Positions 56,446 through 64,000 of a DNA stretch of 64,000 nucleotides are shown here, piece after piece (within the stretch, counting starts at the first letter, position 1; the number at the start of each line of letters is the position of its first letter). This stretch comes from Actinomycetospora endophytica. GTDB taxonomy: Bacteria > Actinomycetota > Actinomycetes > Mycobacteriales > Pseudonocardiaceae. Made by a program: the position numbers and the translations under genes. The notes under the pieces were generated by a model. The model did not search any database, was not told where the DNA came from, and was given only the letters and a program-made list of their open reading frames with translations. The stretch is taken from contig NZ_JAJNDB010000001.1 of NCBI RefSeq assembly GCF_021026375.1, positions 620,001-684,000 of the forward strand. Direction: 5' to 3'.

Positions 56446-56817
56446 TCAGAGCGGCAGGCCGCCCAGCGGGTCCGAGGAGCCGCTGCTGTCGCCGTTGTGG
56501 ATCGAGCCGCCGAGCAGCGCGACGTTGTTGTGGTTCAGCAGCTTGTTGTCGTCCAGGATGTGGCAGACGTTGATCGGGGCGAGCACCTGGTCGCCGCCGA
56601 TGACGTCGGCCAGGCCGCCGCTCTTGGTCAGGTTCTCGGCCTTGACGTCGTTGCTGCACGACGAGGACTTGCCGTGGTCCCACGAGCTGTGGTTGCCCTC
56701 GTGGCTGCTGTGGCCGCCGTCGCCCGGGTCGTCGCCCGCGAATGCCGCACCCGTCATGGTCCCGAGGCCGGCACCGATGATGGCGGTCGTCAGGACGGTC
56801 TTACGGAACATCGACAC
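56446..56817 (-). CDS. small secreted paired-Cys protein, type A (paralogue 5)
   Basis: A 123-residue exported protein. Signal peptide MSMFRKTVLTTAIIGAGLGT ending AFA-GD; His/Ser spacer (GGHSSHEGNHSSWDHGKSSS); core CSNDVKAENLTKSGGLADV followed by GGDQVLAPINVCHILDDNKL, with the Cys 30 residues apart; short Ser/Gly tail. GTG start with GGAGAAACG upstream. Only a GTGACC half-site is seen upstream (56907-56912). It is the first gene of the array in the direction of transcription, though separate terminators argue for separate transcripts. Confidence 0.75.
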   Translation of the reverse strand: MSMFRKTVLTTAIIGAGLGTMTGAAFAGDDPGDGGHSSHEGNHSSWDHGKSSSCSNDVKAENLTKSGGLADVIGGDQVLAPINVCHILDDNKLLNHNNVALLGGSIHNGDSSGSSDPLGGLPL

Positions 56818-56981
56818 GATCGTTTCTCCAGGGGTCCCAGGTAATCCGGATCCGCAGGTACACGGATCCGACTGTCACGCCGGGCCCAACGGGCCTCCGG
56901 AGAGCGGGTCACGGCCGGAGCCGCTACTTCATTCGTTCGAGGGTTTTCCTGCTTTCGGCCTTGATTGCTAGCCCGTTCGCA

Positions 56982-57920
56982 CTAACGAGCGACAAGACGA
57001 ACAGTCCCGACGACGACAGAGGCCAGCTCGGCTCCCGCGTCCTCCTGGAGGAAGTGGCCGGCCCCGCGCAGCACGGCGTGACCCGGGCCGTCGCCACCGC
57101 CCGCACCGGCGCCGGGCACGTGGTCACGCAGGACCGGCCCCATCGGCCCGGTGATCGGGTCCGAGTCGGAGAAGGCCGTCACGAACGGACGCCGGTAGTC
57201 GGCCAGGGCCGCCCAGGCCGCCCGGTTGGCCGCCGTCTCCGGGTCGTCGGGGCGGGTGGGTACCAGCAGCGGCATCGCCCGCGGGCCCGACTTGTAGGAC
57301 TCGTCGGGGAAGGGCGCGTCGTAGGCGGCGCGCGCCGCCGGTTCCAGCCCCCGGGCGCACCCGGAGGCGACGAGCCGCCCGACGTCGAGCGTCTCCGCCC
57401 GTTCCACGGCCCGGCGGAACTGCCACCACGGCTCGGGCATGTCCACGTCGCCGGTGGGCAGCCCGGTGTTCGCGGCGACCACCGCCCGGAAGCGCTCCGG
57501 GGCCGCGGCCACCAGGCGCAGACCGATCAGGCCGCCCCAGTCCTGCCCGAGGAGCACCAGGTCGTCGAGGCCGAGCGCCCCGAACACCGCCTCCTGCACC
57601 CACGCCACGTGCCGGGCGTAGGAGTGGTCGGTGATCTCCGCCGGCTTGTCCGAGCGCCCGAAGCCGACGAGGTCCACCGCGACGGCGGACACCCCGGCGC
57701 CGGCGAGCGCGTCGAGGACGTGCCGGTACAGGTAGGACCACGTGGGCTCGCCGTGCAGGAGCAGCACCGTCGGGCCGGCGTCCTGCGGCCCGACGGCGTA
57801 GGTCGCCACCCGGACCGGCGCCGGGCCGCCGTCGGGATCGGCCACCTCGACGAATCGGGGCGGGTGGGCGAAACCGTCCAGCCCGGTGAAGCGGTCGTCA
57901 GGGGTCCGCAGCAGTCGCAC
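56982..57920 (-). CDS. haloalkane dehalogenase-like alpha/beta-hydrolase
   Basis: A 312-residue hydrolase. LLLHGEPTWSYLYRHVLDAL (about residues 53-72) carries the oxyanion region with the E-P-T-W motif of haloalkane dehalogenase subfamily I. LLGQDWGGLIGLRLVAAAPE (about 123-142) has an Asp nucleophile followed by the halide-binding Trp, and FSDSDPITGPMG and RGAGHFLQEDAG provide acid and base. It matches the dehalogenase class rather than an ordinary Ser esterase, though epoxide hydrolases also use Asp. GTG start. The physiological substrate is unknown. Confidence 0.8.
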   Translation of the reverse strand: MRLLRTPDDRFTGLDGFAHPPRFVEVADPDGGPAPVRVATYAVGPQDAGPTVLLLHGEPTWSYLYRHVLDALAGAGVSAVAVDLVGFGRSDKPAEITDHSYARHVAWVQEAVFGALGLDDLVLLGQDWGGLIGLRLVAAAPERFRAVVAANTGLPTGDVDMPEPWWQFRRAVERAETLDVGRLVASGCARGLEPAARAAYDAPFPDESYKSGPRAMPLLVPTRPDDPETAANRAAWAALADYRRPFVTAFSDSDPITGPMGPVLRDHVPGAGAGGGDGPGHAVLRGAGHFLQEDAGAELASVVVGTVRLVAR

Positions 57921-58036
57921 GGCTCGCAGCGTGCCATCCGCGGCGGCTCCCCGGAGTCCCCGAACGGCCTGGTCACCCGGTCACCCCTAGGGTGGCCGCG
58001 CACGTGATCACCCGCTGGAAGACCCGGAGGCCGACC

Positions 58037-59434
58037 GTGGCCCAGGACATCGTCCCGATCACCCTCGCGCTCACCGAGGGGGATCTGGTCACCCTGTGGG
58101 CTCCCCGCTGGCGTGAGGACGGCGAGGAGTGGGAGGCGTTCCTCGGCGACGACGACCACGTGTTCGCCTTCGCCGACGCCGCCGACCTGGCCGCCTGGAT
58201 CCGCACCAGCGACGCCGACGGCACGCCGCACGACCTCCTCGACCACCCGGCCTGGTCGGTGGTCGGCGGCCTGTCGGTCGACGAGCTGACGCCCGAGGAC
58301 ATCCAGCGCTACGACGTGATCGGCGCGCCCGAGCTCGTCGCGGACGAGCCGGACACCTGGTCGGTCGACGACCTGGCGGAGATCACCGCGATGGTCCGGT
58401 CGCTGGCCGACGTCTGCGACCTCGGCACGGTCACCGAGATCCTCGACTCCACGCGGGCCTTCGCGGCCCTCGTCAACGGCGTGACGGCGTTCGGCGGTCG
58501 CGACGGCGCCGCGCTGTGGACCGAGCTCGCGGACGTCGTCGCGGAGCGCTGGGACGAGGTGCTCGACGCCCTCGACGCGCTCGTGCGGGTGCCCGAGGTC
58601 GACACCGAGCTGGCCGCCAAGCTGCGCGCCACCGCCACTCCCACCGGCGGGGACCTCGACGCGGCCGGCGACGACCTGGACGAGGACCCCGAGGACGAGT
58701 CCCGCTCCGGCAGCCAGGAGGACGCGGAGAACCTCCCGGCGGACAGCGACGCCGTCGCCGCCGACCCGCAGGACTCCGCCGTCTCGGGCCCGCTGGCCGA
58801 CGCCCCCGACGACCTCCGCGCCGACACCGCGGGCGAGTCGCTGCACAGCGACCTGGTCGACGCCTCCGAGGAGCCCCCGCCCGGCTTCTGGGAGGAGGTC
58901 GGGATCGACCCCATCTCGATCCTCACCTCCGAGGGCGAGGTGATCACCCTGCGGTGCTTCCTCGACGACACCCCGGTCTTCCTGGGCAAGGGCGGACGCA
59001 TCGACGTCTTCCCGAGCGCCCGCGCGCTGCGCACGTGGATCGCGGGTGACGGGTCGGAGGGCCACGACCTGGCCCAGGTCTCGACGTGGTCGGAGGTCAT
59101 GACGGCGGCGGTGGGCGGCGACCTCGAGGTCGAGATCGCCCCGGAGAACCGCTACGTCTTCGCCGGGCTGGCCGAGGACCTGCTCGAGGGCCCGCAGGCG
59201 GTCGACCCGTCGCAGCTCGAGCTCGCCGTCGAACTGCTCCTCGACGCCGCCGACTGGGCGGACGACGAGGCCACGCGGGATGCGCTGGCGACCTCGGAAT
59301 CCCTCGGATGGCTGGTCTCGTTCGTCCTGCGCCCGGACCCGAACCGGCTCACGCCGTCGCCCCCGTTCCAGCGTGAGGCCACCCGGTGGCGTGAGCTGGA
59401 GGACCGACTCCTGGGGCGTTTGCGTCATCCGTGA
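58037..59434 (+). CDS. conserved actinobacterial acidic protein (often labelled primosomal protein)
   Basis: A 465-residue acidic soluble protein. The N-terminal module (about residues 1-200: PITLALTEGDLVTLWAPRWR, GDDDHVFAFADAADLAAWI) is echoed by a C-terminal module (about 290-380: ISILTSEGEVITLRCFLDD, GGRIDVFPSARALRTWI), revealing an internal duplication separated by a disordered Asp/Glu linker (about 205-290). No enzyme motif. The primosomal label in related genomes has no support that I can see here. GTG 58037 has GGAGG 6 bases upstream. Confidence 0.75.
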   Translation: MAQDIVPITLALTEGDLVTLWAPRWREDGEEWEAFLGDDDHVFAFADAADLAAWIRTSDADGTPHDLLDHPAWSVVGGLSVDELTPEDIQRYDVIGAPELVADEPDTWSVDDLAEITAMVRSLADVCDLGTVTEILDSTRAFAALVNGVTAFGGRDGAALWTELADVVAERWDEVLDALDALVRVPEVDTELAAKLRATATPTGGDLDAAGDDLDEDPEDESRSGSQEDAENLPADSDAVAADPQDSAVSGPLADAPDDLRADTAGESLHSDLVDASEEPPPGFWEEVGIDPISILTSEGEVITLRCFLDDTPVFLGKGGRIDVFPSARALRTWIAGDGSEGHDLAQVSTWSEVMTAAVGGDLEVEIAPENRYVFAGLAEDLLEGPQAVDPSQLELAVELLLDAADWADDEATRDALATSESLGWLVSFVLRPDPNRLTPSPPFQREATRWRELEDRLLGRLRHP

Positions 59435-59582
59435 CCGGTGTGACTGACGTGGCGCTGCGTCGCCGCGCGGAGCCAGGGGCGCGTCCGATCGGGTCATCGA
59501 CCCTGGTTAGCCTGCCTCCGACGACGATCGGGGTCGGGCTCCGCTCGGCTTCGTCTCCCACTGCCCGTCATCCCCGCAGAGA

Positions 59583-60818
59583 GTGGGCCTCCGCGTGATC
59601 GACACCAATCAGACCATGTCCTTCGATCGAATGCGCAGCATGCTCGTCCGGGCTGCGGAGGTCAGGGACAGCGAGCAGCAGCAGATCTTCGACTCGCTCG
59701 ACGAGATCCACGGCCGGCTCGCCGCGCTGGACGCCCTCGGCGCGATGCGCAAGCGGCTCGCCGAGGTCCCGGACCGCACCGAGATGAGCGTGCTGGCCGA
59801 GCGGCTCGACGAGACCGTCGCGAAGCTCGACGCCCAGGAGTCGGCCGTCTCCTCGCTGTCGCGCCTGGTCGAGGGCATCGTCGACCGTGTCGCGGACCGG
59901 CTCGCCACCCCCTTCGCCCAGCTCGACGGGCGCCTCGACGGTGTCGCCGGGCGCTTCGAGGGCGTGGCCGGGCGGATGGACGGCCTCGAGGACCGCATCG
60001 GGGGCCTGCACAAGCGCCTCGACGACCTCGACAACCGGCTCGACCGCCACGAGATGCGGCTCGACGGGCTCCCCGCCGCCGTCACCGGCCCGGTGCGCGA
60101 GCGCCTCGACTCCGTCGAGTCGACGCTGCGCGGCCAGGTCGAGGAGACCTCCCGCGCGCTCACCGAGACCTCCCGCTCACTCTCCGAGGAGATCTCCGGT
60201 TCGCGCGAGGCCGCCCGGAGCGACGCCGAGTCGACCCGCGAGCAGTCGAGCGAGCAGGTCCGCGACCTCACCGGCCGCCTCGAGGCGCTGACCGAGCGGC
60301 TCGACGGCATGGGCAACCGCGTCGAGGGCGTGGAGAACTCGCTCTCCGGGCGCGTGGAGAACGTCGAGAGCACCGTCAGCTCCGCGATCGAGGGCCTCGA
60401 CACCGCGCTCTCGGGCAAGGTCGACGGCGTGGAGCGCAGCCTGTCCGGGCTGTCGGCCCGCGTCGACGGCGTCGAGTCGAGCCTGTCCGATCGGGTCTCG
60501 ACGGTCGCGTCCGCGCTCGAGGCGTCGCTGGACAAGCTGGACGGCACGCTGGTGAACCGGCCCGACCACGAGGCCGTCGTCGCGCTGGTCAACCGCTCGA
60601 ACGAGGAGTCCGAGCGCCGGCAGGCCGGCCAGCTCGACGAGGCGCTCTCGACCTTCGCCGAGATCATCCTGGGCTCCGGCGGCCAGCAGCAGCAGGCCCC
60701 GCCGCCCCGCCCGGCCGCCCGCCGCAGCTCGCGCAAGCCCGCGCTCGCCTCGGGACGCGAGAGCAGCCTCAACGGGCACGGCGACCACGCCTCCGACGAG
60801 GAGGGCGCGGACGCCTGA
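59583..60818 (+). CDS. long coiled-coil protein
   Basis: A 411-residue soluble protein that is almost wholly coiled coil. Hendecad-like units repeat with LDGVAGRFEGVAGRMDGLED, RIGGLHKRLDDLDNRLDRHE and VEGVENSLSGRVENVESTV. The last roughly 60 residues are disordered and basic. No membrane segment. It resembles apolipoprotein-like or phasin-like actinobacterial proteins with cytoskeletal or envelope-scaffold roles, but function is unknown. GTG starts at 59583 and 59595, or ATG 59616, are all possible. Confidence 0.7.
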   Translation: MGLRVIDTNQTMSFDRMRSMLVRAAEVRDSEQQQIFDSLDEIHGRLAALDALGAMRKRLAEVPDRTEMSVLAERLDETVAKLDAQESAVSSLSRLVEGIVDRVADRLATPFAQLDGRLDGVAGRFEGVAGRMDGLEDRIGGLHKRLDDLDNRLDRHEMRLDGLPAAVTGPVRERLDSVESTLRGQVEETSRALTETSRSLSEEISGSREAARSDAESTREQSSEQVRDLTGRLEALTERLDGMGNRVEGVENSLSGRVENVESTVSSAIEGLDTALSGKVDGVERSLSGLSARVDGVESSLSDRVSTVASALEASLDKLDGTLVNRPDHEAVVALVNRSNEESERRQAGQLDEALSTFAEIILGSGGQQQQAPPPRPAARRSSRKPALASGRESSLNGHGDHASDEEGADA

Positions 60819-60841
60819 GGCCTCGGCTCCGACCGGCACGC

Positions 60842-60876
60842 GAGGGCCCGTCCACCCACCGGGTGGGCGGGCCCTC
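60842..60876 (+). terminator. strong hairpin after coiled-coil gene
   Basis: GAGGGCCCG/CGGGCCCTC stem with inner CCACCC/GGGTGG pairing, 24 bases after the stop. Confidence 0.75.
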
Positions 60877-60897
60877 CGTCGTCGGAGCACTTCCGAC

Positions 60898-60903
60898 TAG
60901 TGT
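60898..60903 (+). promoter_or_regulatory. -10 hexamer, probable leaderless DD-carboxypeptidase promoter
   Basis: TAGTGT, 9 bases before the ATG at 60913, with no ribosome site. Confidence 0.4.
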
Positions 60904-60912
60904 CGGTGACCG

Positions 60913-62199
60913 ATGCCATCGACGCCGCGGGCCGCGCGCCGGTCGCGATCCCTGATCGCGGCCGCGATCGTCGCGGGCCTGCTCCTGCTCGGGGCGGCGC
61001 CCGGGACGGCCGCCGCCGAGCCCGCTCCCGGCGTCGCCGAGTCCTCCCCCGGCGTCGCCGGGCCCGCCCCCGGGGCCGCCGACCAGGCGGCATGCCCCGC
61101 GGTCGACCAGCCCGCCAACCCCGTCGACGAGTCCGAGGCGCCGCGGCCCGGGCAGTCCGCGCCCGCCCCGCTGCCGGTCCCGGCCCAGCCGGTCGGCGGT
61201 CCGAACATGGGCACCTGCGGCACCGTCGTCCCGCCGGGGGCGAAGGCGCCGCCGGCGGTGGGGGTGCAGTCCTACGTCGTCGCCGACCTCGACTCCGGCG
61301 CCGTCCTCGCCGCCCGCGTCCCGCACGCCCGGCTGCGGCCCGCGTCCCTGCTCAAGACGCTGACCGGCCTGCTCGTCGCCCAGAAGCTCCCGATGGACAA
61401 GGTCGTCGTGGGTACCCAGGACGACGCGAACCAGGAGGGCACCCGGGTCGGCATCGGGCCGGGCGGGCAGTACACCGTCGACCAGCTCCTGCACGGCATG
61501 CTCATGGCGTCGGGCAACGACATCGCGCACGCGCTCGCGATCCAGCTGACCGGCTCGGTGCCCGGCACCGTCGACCTCATGAACCGCACCGCGGCGCAGA
61601 TCGGTGCCCTCGACACCCGCGCCGCGACGCCGTCGGGACTCGACGGGCCCGGCCAGTCGTCGTCGGCCTACGACCTCGCCAGCATCTTCCGCCTGGGCAT
61701 GCAGCACGAGCCGTTCGCGCAGGCCGTCGGGACCAAGCAGACAGTGATCCCGGGCTATCCGCCGCACCCCCCGGTCACGGTGAGCAACGACAACAAGATC
61801 CTCGGCCGGTATCCGGGCGCGCTCGGTGGCAAGACCGGGTTCACCGACGACGCCCGCCACACCTACATCGGTTCCGCACAGCGCGACGGCCGCCGCCTCG
61901 TCGTCGTGCTGATGCACGGCGAGCAGACGCCGGTGCCGATGTACGAGCAGGGGATCGCGCTGCTCGACTACGGCTTCTCGCTTCCCAAGGATGCGTCGGT
62001 CGGGCAGTTGACCCAGCCGCCCACCGGCCAGACCGTCGGCGACTTCGCCACCCCCACCCCGTCACCGGCGGCCGGGGCGAGCGCCGACACCGCCTCGCCG
62101 GCCACCGGCACGACGAACTGGGAGACCCCGGTCGCGATCGGCGCGGTGGTCGTCCTCGGGCTCATCGTGCTGGCGGCCCGGCTCCGCCGCCGCGGGTAG
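60913..62199 (+). CDS. D-alanyl-D-alanine carboxypeptidase (DacB-like)
   Basis: A 428-residue membrane-anchored penicillin-binding protein trimming peptidoglycan stem peptides. It has a signal peptide (SLIAAAIVAGLLLLGAAPGT ending AAA-EP), a Pro/Ala-rich exported linker (about residues 35-95), then catalytic motifs S-x-x-K in RPASLLKTLTGLL (about 138-150), S-x-N in MLMASGNDIAHAL (about 196-208) and K-T-G in LGGKTGFTDDAR (about 304-315), followed by a Thr/Pro/Ala linker and a C-terminal anchor (AVVVLGLIVLAARLRRRG). Family S11. All active-site residues are intact. Confidence 0.92.
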   Translation: MPSTPRAARRSRSLIAAAIVAGLLLLGAAPGTAAAEPAPGVAESSPGVAGPAPGAADQAACPAVDQPANPVDESEAPRPGQSAPAPLPVPAQPVGGPNMGTCGTVVPPGAKAPPAVGVQSYVVADLDSGAVLAARVPHARLRPASLLKTLTGLLVAQKLPMDKVVVGTQDDANQEGTRVGIGPGGQYTVDQLLHGMLMASGNDIAHALAIQLTGSVPGTVDLMNRTAAQIGALDTRAATPSGLDGPGQSSSAYDLASIFRLGMQHEPFAQAVGTKQTVIPGYPPHPPVTVSNDNKILGRYPGALGGKTGFTDDARHTYIGSAQRDGRRLVVVLMHGEQTPVPMYEQGIALLDYGFSLPKDASVGQLTQPPTGQTVGDFATPTPSPAAGASADTASPATGTTNWETPVAIGAVVVLGLIVLAARLRRRG

Positions 62200-62211
62200 C
62201 GACCGGCCTGG

Positions 62212-63270
62212 TCAGCGCTTGCCGCGGCGCATCCCGTTGACGCCCACGATGCTGCCGACGACGCCGAGGACGGCCCCGACGCCGAGCAGCCCGGCGGTCG
62301 TCCGCGCCCCGGGGGTGCGGCCGACCGTCACCTCCGGCCGGACGATGACGGGTGCCGGCTCGGGGTAGTCGTCGCGCTCGTTCTCCTTGAGCGTGGCCGC
62401 CCAGGCGGTGACGAACAGGATGAAGCGGGAGACGAAGTTGGCGAACACCAGCAGCCCGATGATGGGTCCGAACGCGGCGCCGGCGGGCGAGTTCGTGACG
62501 CTCGCGATGTAGACCGTCATGACCTGCTGCAGGATCACGAACCCGACCGAGGCGAGGATCGCGGCCCGTCCGGCCGAGCGCAGCGTCACCGGCTCGCGGG
62601 GCAACCGGGCGATCACCCAGACGAAGACCAGCCAGTTCGCGCCGAGGGTGATGAGGATGCCCGCGATGGACAGCAGCACCTGCACCCAGACCTGACCGTC
62701 GAGACCGAGGGCCTCGGCGATGCCGTGCGAGGCGCCGGTGGCGACGGCGGTGACCGCGAACGACAGGGCGAGGGCCACGAAGAGGCCGATCATCGCGACG
62801 AGGTCCCCGCCGTAGCGCTTCAGGATCGCCGGCGGGTCGTCGCGCTGGTCCCACTGCTCGGAGAGCGCCTCACGGAGGTTGCCCATCCAGCCCAGGCCGG
62901 AGTAGAGCGCCCCGAGCAGGCCGATGATGCCGACCGCGTTGCGCTGCGCGATCGCCTGCTGGATCACCGAGTTCAGCAGCGCACCGAGCCCGGCGGGGGC
63001 GGCCTGCGTGATGCTGTTCTGGATCTGGGTGAGCAGATCCTGGTTGTTCGCCAGCACGAACGCCGCCGCGGCGAACGCGATCATGAGCAGCGGCACCAGC
63101 GCGAGGATGGAGAAGTACGTGATGGCCGCGGCGTAGTGGTCGCCGTGCTTCTCGGTGTACCGGGTGCCCGCCCGGAGCAGGTGGTCGAGCCAGTGGTGCC
63201 GTTCGCGGATCTGCTCGAGCCTGGTCGGCTCGGACGTCCCGTCGGCGGTGCCGGCGGTGGCTGTCGTCAT
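62212..63270 (-). CDS. YihY/BrkB family membrane protein
   Basis: A 352-residue membrane protein with six main helices. HGDHYAAAITYFSILALVPL (about residues 42-61) is the hallmark segment; GALYSGLGWMGNLREALSEQ (about 120-139) and the later helices match the YihY/UPF0761 family. A C-terminal hydrophobic Gly-rich helix (TAGLLGVGAVLGVVGSIVGV) is additional. The function of the family is unsettled; despite old annotations it is not RNase BN. GAGAGGGG precedes the ATG. Confidence 0.88.
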   Translation of the reverse strand: MTTATAGTADGTSEPTRLEQIRERHHWLDHLLRAGTRYTEKHGDHYAAAITYFSILALVPLLMIAFAAAAFVLANNQDLLTQIQNSITQAAPAGLGALLNSVIQQAIAQRNAVGIIGLLGALYSGLGWMGNLREALSEQWDQRDDPPAILKRYGGDLVAMIGLFVALALSFAVTAVATGASHGIAEALGLDGQVWVQVLLSIAGILITLGANWLVFVWVIARLPREPVTLRSAGRAAILASVGFVILQQVMTVYIASVTNSPAGAAFGPIIGLLVFANFVSRFILFVTAWAATLKENERDDYPEPAPVIVRPEVTVGRTPGARTTAGLLGVGAVLGVVGSIVGVNGMRRGKR

Positions 63271-63432
63271 GGCGCGCTCGCCCCTCTCGGTGCCCCCGGG
63301 ACCTCCCGGCGGGCGCTCGTCCCCGACGCGCGCCCGACCGTCGCGGCCCGGGGCGACCCCGGCCCGGGCGAGCGCGCACGGGGAGTAGCTACCCGCCGGA
63401 GCGGGGGATCACGCCAGACGTGGGTCCACCGT

Positions 63433-63474
63433 GTGAGTGGAGTGTGCGGCGATCAGACGCTGATCACCACTCAC
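63433..63474. terminator. nested hairpin over a stop codon
   Basis: Outer GTGAGTGG/CCACTCAC and inner GATCAG/CTGATC stems. The TGA of the minus-strand monooxygenase lies in it. The GTGAGTGG arm is shared with the 9806-9853 palindrome. Confidence 0.6.
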
Positions 63475-64000
63475 GGGCGGTAGGCACGTAGGGCGCCGGG
63501 TCGAAGCGGGCGTTGCGCTCCCGGAACGAGCGCGCCGAGCCCGGCCAGAGCAGGGTCAGCCGACCGCTGACCTCGTCGACGTACCAGCTGCGGCACCCGC
63601 CGGTCAGCCAGACGGTGTCCCGGGCGGCCGCGTCGAGGTCGCGGACGTAGGCCCGCTCGGCGGCGGCCGAGACCTCGAGCGGCCCGCCGGCGCGCGCGAG
63701 GTGGTCCAGCGCGCCGAGCACGTACTCGATCTGCGTCTCGATCATGTAGATCGCGGAGTTGTGCCCGAGGCTCGCGTTCGGACCGTCGAGCACGAACATG
63801 TTGGGGAAGCCGTGCACCGTGGTCGACGCGTAGGCGGTCATCCCGTCCGCCCAGTGCTCGGCCAGGGTGCCGCGCCGGCCGTGCACCCGCGGCGCGTAGG
63901 GCTGGCGCGCGGCGTGGAACCCGGTGGCCAGGACCAGCGCGTCGAGGTCGTACCGCGCGCTGGACGCCGCGACCGCGGTCCGGCCGTCCAGGCGGGCCAG
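63464..64000 (-). CDS. flavin-containing (Baeyer-Villiger-type) monooxygenase, C-terminal part
   Basis: The last 178 residues of a protein that runs off the window edge. DALVLATGFHAARQPYAPRV contains the LATGF motif of flavin-containing and Baeyer-Villiger monooxygenases, followed by TVHGFPNMFVLDGPNASLGH with the G-P family turn, and YVLGALDHL. It would oxygenate a ketone or similar substrate using NADPH and FAD. N-terminal FAD and NADPH motifs are outside the window. The frame is open to 64000. Confidence 0.85.
   Translation of the reverse strand: MARLDGRTAVAASSARYDLDALVLATGFHAARQPYAPRVHGRRGTLAEHWADGMTAYASTTVHGFPNMFVLDGPNASLGHNSAIYMIETQIEYVLGALDHLARAGGPLEVSAAAERAYVRDLDAAARDTVWLTGGCRSWYVDEVSGRLTLLWPGSARSFRERNARFDPAPYVPTAREW

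Noticed and set aside
53902..56817. Calling the small secreted proteins chaplins or rodlins outright
   Set aside because: The conserved chaplin end (G-N-x-C) and rodlin motifs are missing; only a short resemblance around the second Cys is seen.
59432..59448. GTGAC-N4-GTGAC repeat as another MtrA-like box
   Set aside because: The spacing is four, not six, and it lies at the end of the preceding gene.

Overview
The window is a contiguous piece of a very GC-rich actinobacterial chromosome. Codons mostly end in G or C, GTG starts are common, and Shine-Dalgarno and leaderless starts are mixed. The block tatD-rpfB-rsmA-ispE next to glmU-prs-rplY-pth is the classic Mycobacteriales/Pseudonocardiales housekeeping arrangement. 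Gene content points to a Pseudonocardiaceae-like organism; this is inference, because no rRNA lies in the window. No insertion sequence, phage, integrase or CRISPR array is visible.

Region 1 (about 1-28.4 kb) is a large cell-surface polysaccharide locus after one AbiEi/DUF559-like gene. It holds a NodB deacetylase, a PLP aminotransferase, five glycosyltransferases (one a GT2-GT4 fusion), a 2OG-Fe(II) oxygenase-like enzyme, a GalE-type epimerase, a flippase, and a Wzz-like protein with a 520-residue low-complexity tail. A Wzz-Wzy fusion polymerase, a C-methyltransferase-like protein and an RmlC-like epimerase follow. The locus closes with a five-gene minus-strand operon: initiating sugar-phosphate transferase, C-methyltransferase, sugar nucleotidyltransferase, PIG-L deacetylase, NAD epimerase. 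Together these outline a Wzx/Wzy pathway making a polymer with a C-methylated or otherwise modified sugar.

Region 2 (28.8-36.5 kb) carries tRNA-Gln(TTG), a large exported esterase-like protein, a NUDIX hydrolase, an OhrR-type MarR regulator, a small CxxC protein, an RsbW-like anti-sigma/ATPase, a PAP2 phosphatase and a GGDEF diguanylate cyclase with a helical sensor region.

Region 3 (36.5-53.1 kb) is housekeeping: glmU-prs-rplY-pth on the plus strand; a nucleotidyltransferase, an ABC-F ATPase and ispE on the minus strand; two CNNM/CBS membrane proteins on the plus strand splitting ispE from rsmA; then rsmA, rpfB, tatD, metG and upp on the minus strand.

Region 4 (53.1-57 kb) is the most unusual part. 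Five tandem paralogous genes encode small secreted proteins with a signal peptide, a His/Ser-rich spacer and two cysteines 29-31 residues apart. Each has its own strong hairpin terminator. Three have GTnAC-N6-GTnAC direct repeats upstream resembling MtrA operators, and the same repeat lies upstream of rpfB and, with one mismatch, of the exported esterase. This suggests a cell-envelope/morphogenesis regulon and a chaplin-like family of surface proteins.

Region 5 (57-64 kb) has a haloalkane dehalogenase-like hydrolase, a conserved actinobacterial acidic protein, a coiled-coil protein, a membrane-anchored DD-carboxypeptidase, a YihY/BrkB membrane protein and the end of a flavin monooxygenase that runs off the window.
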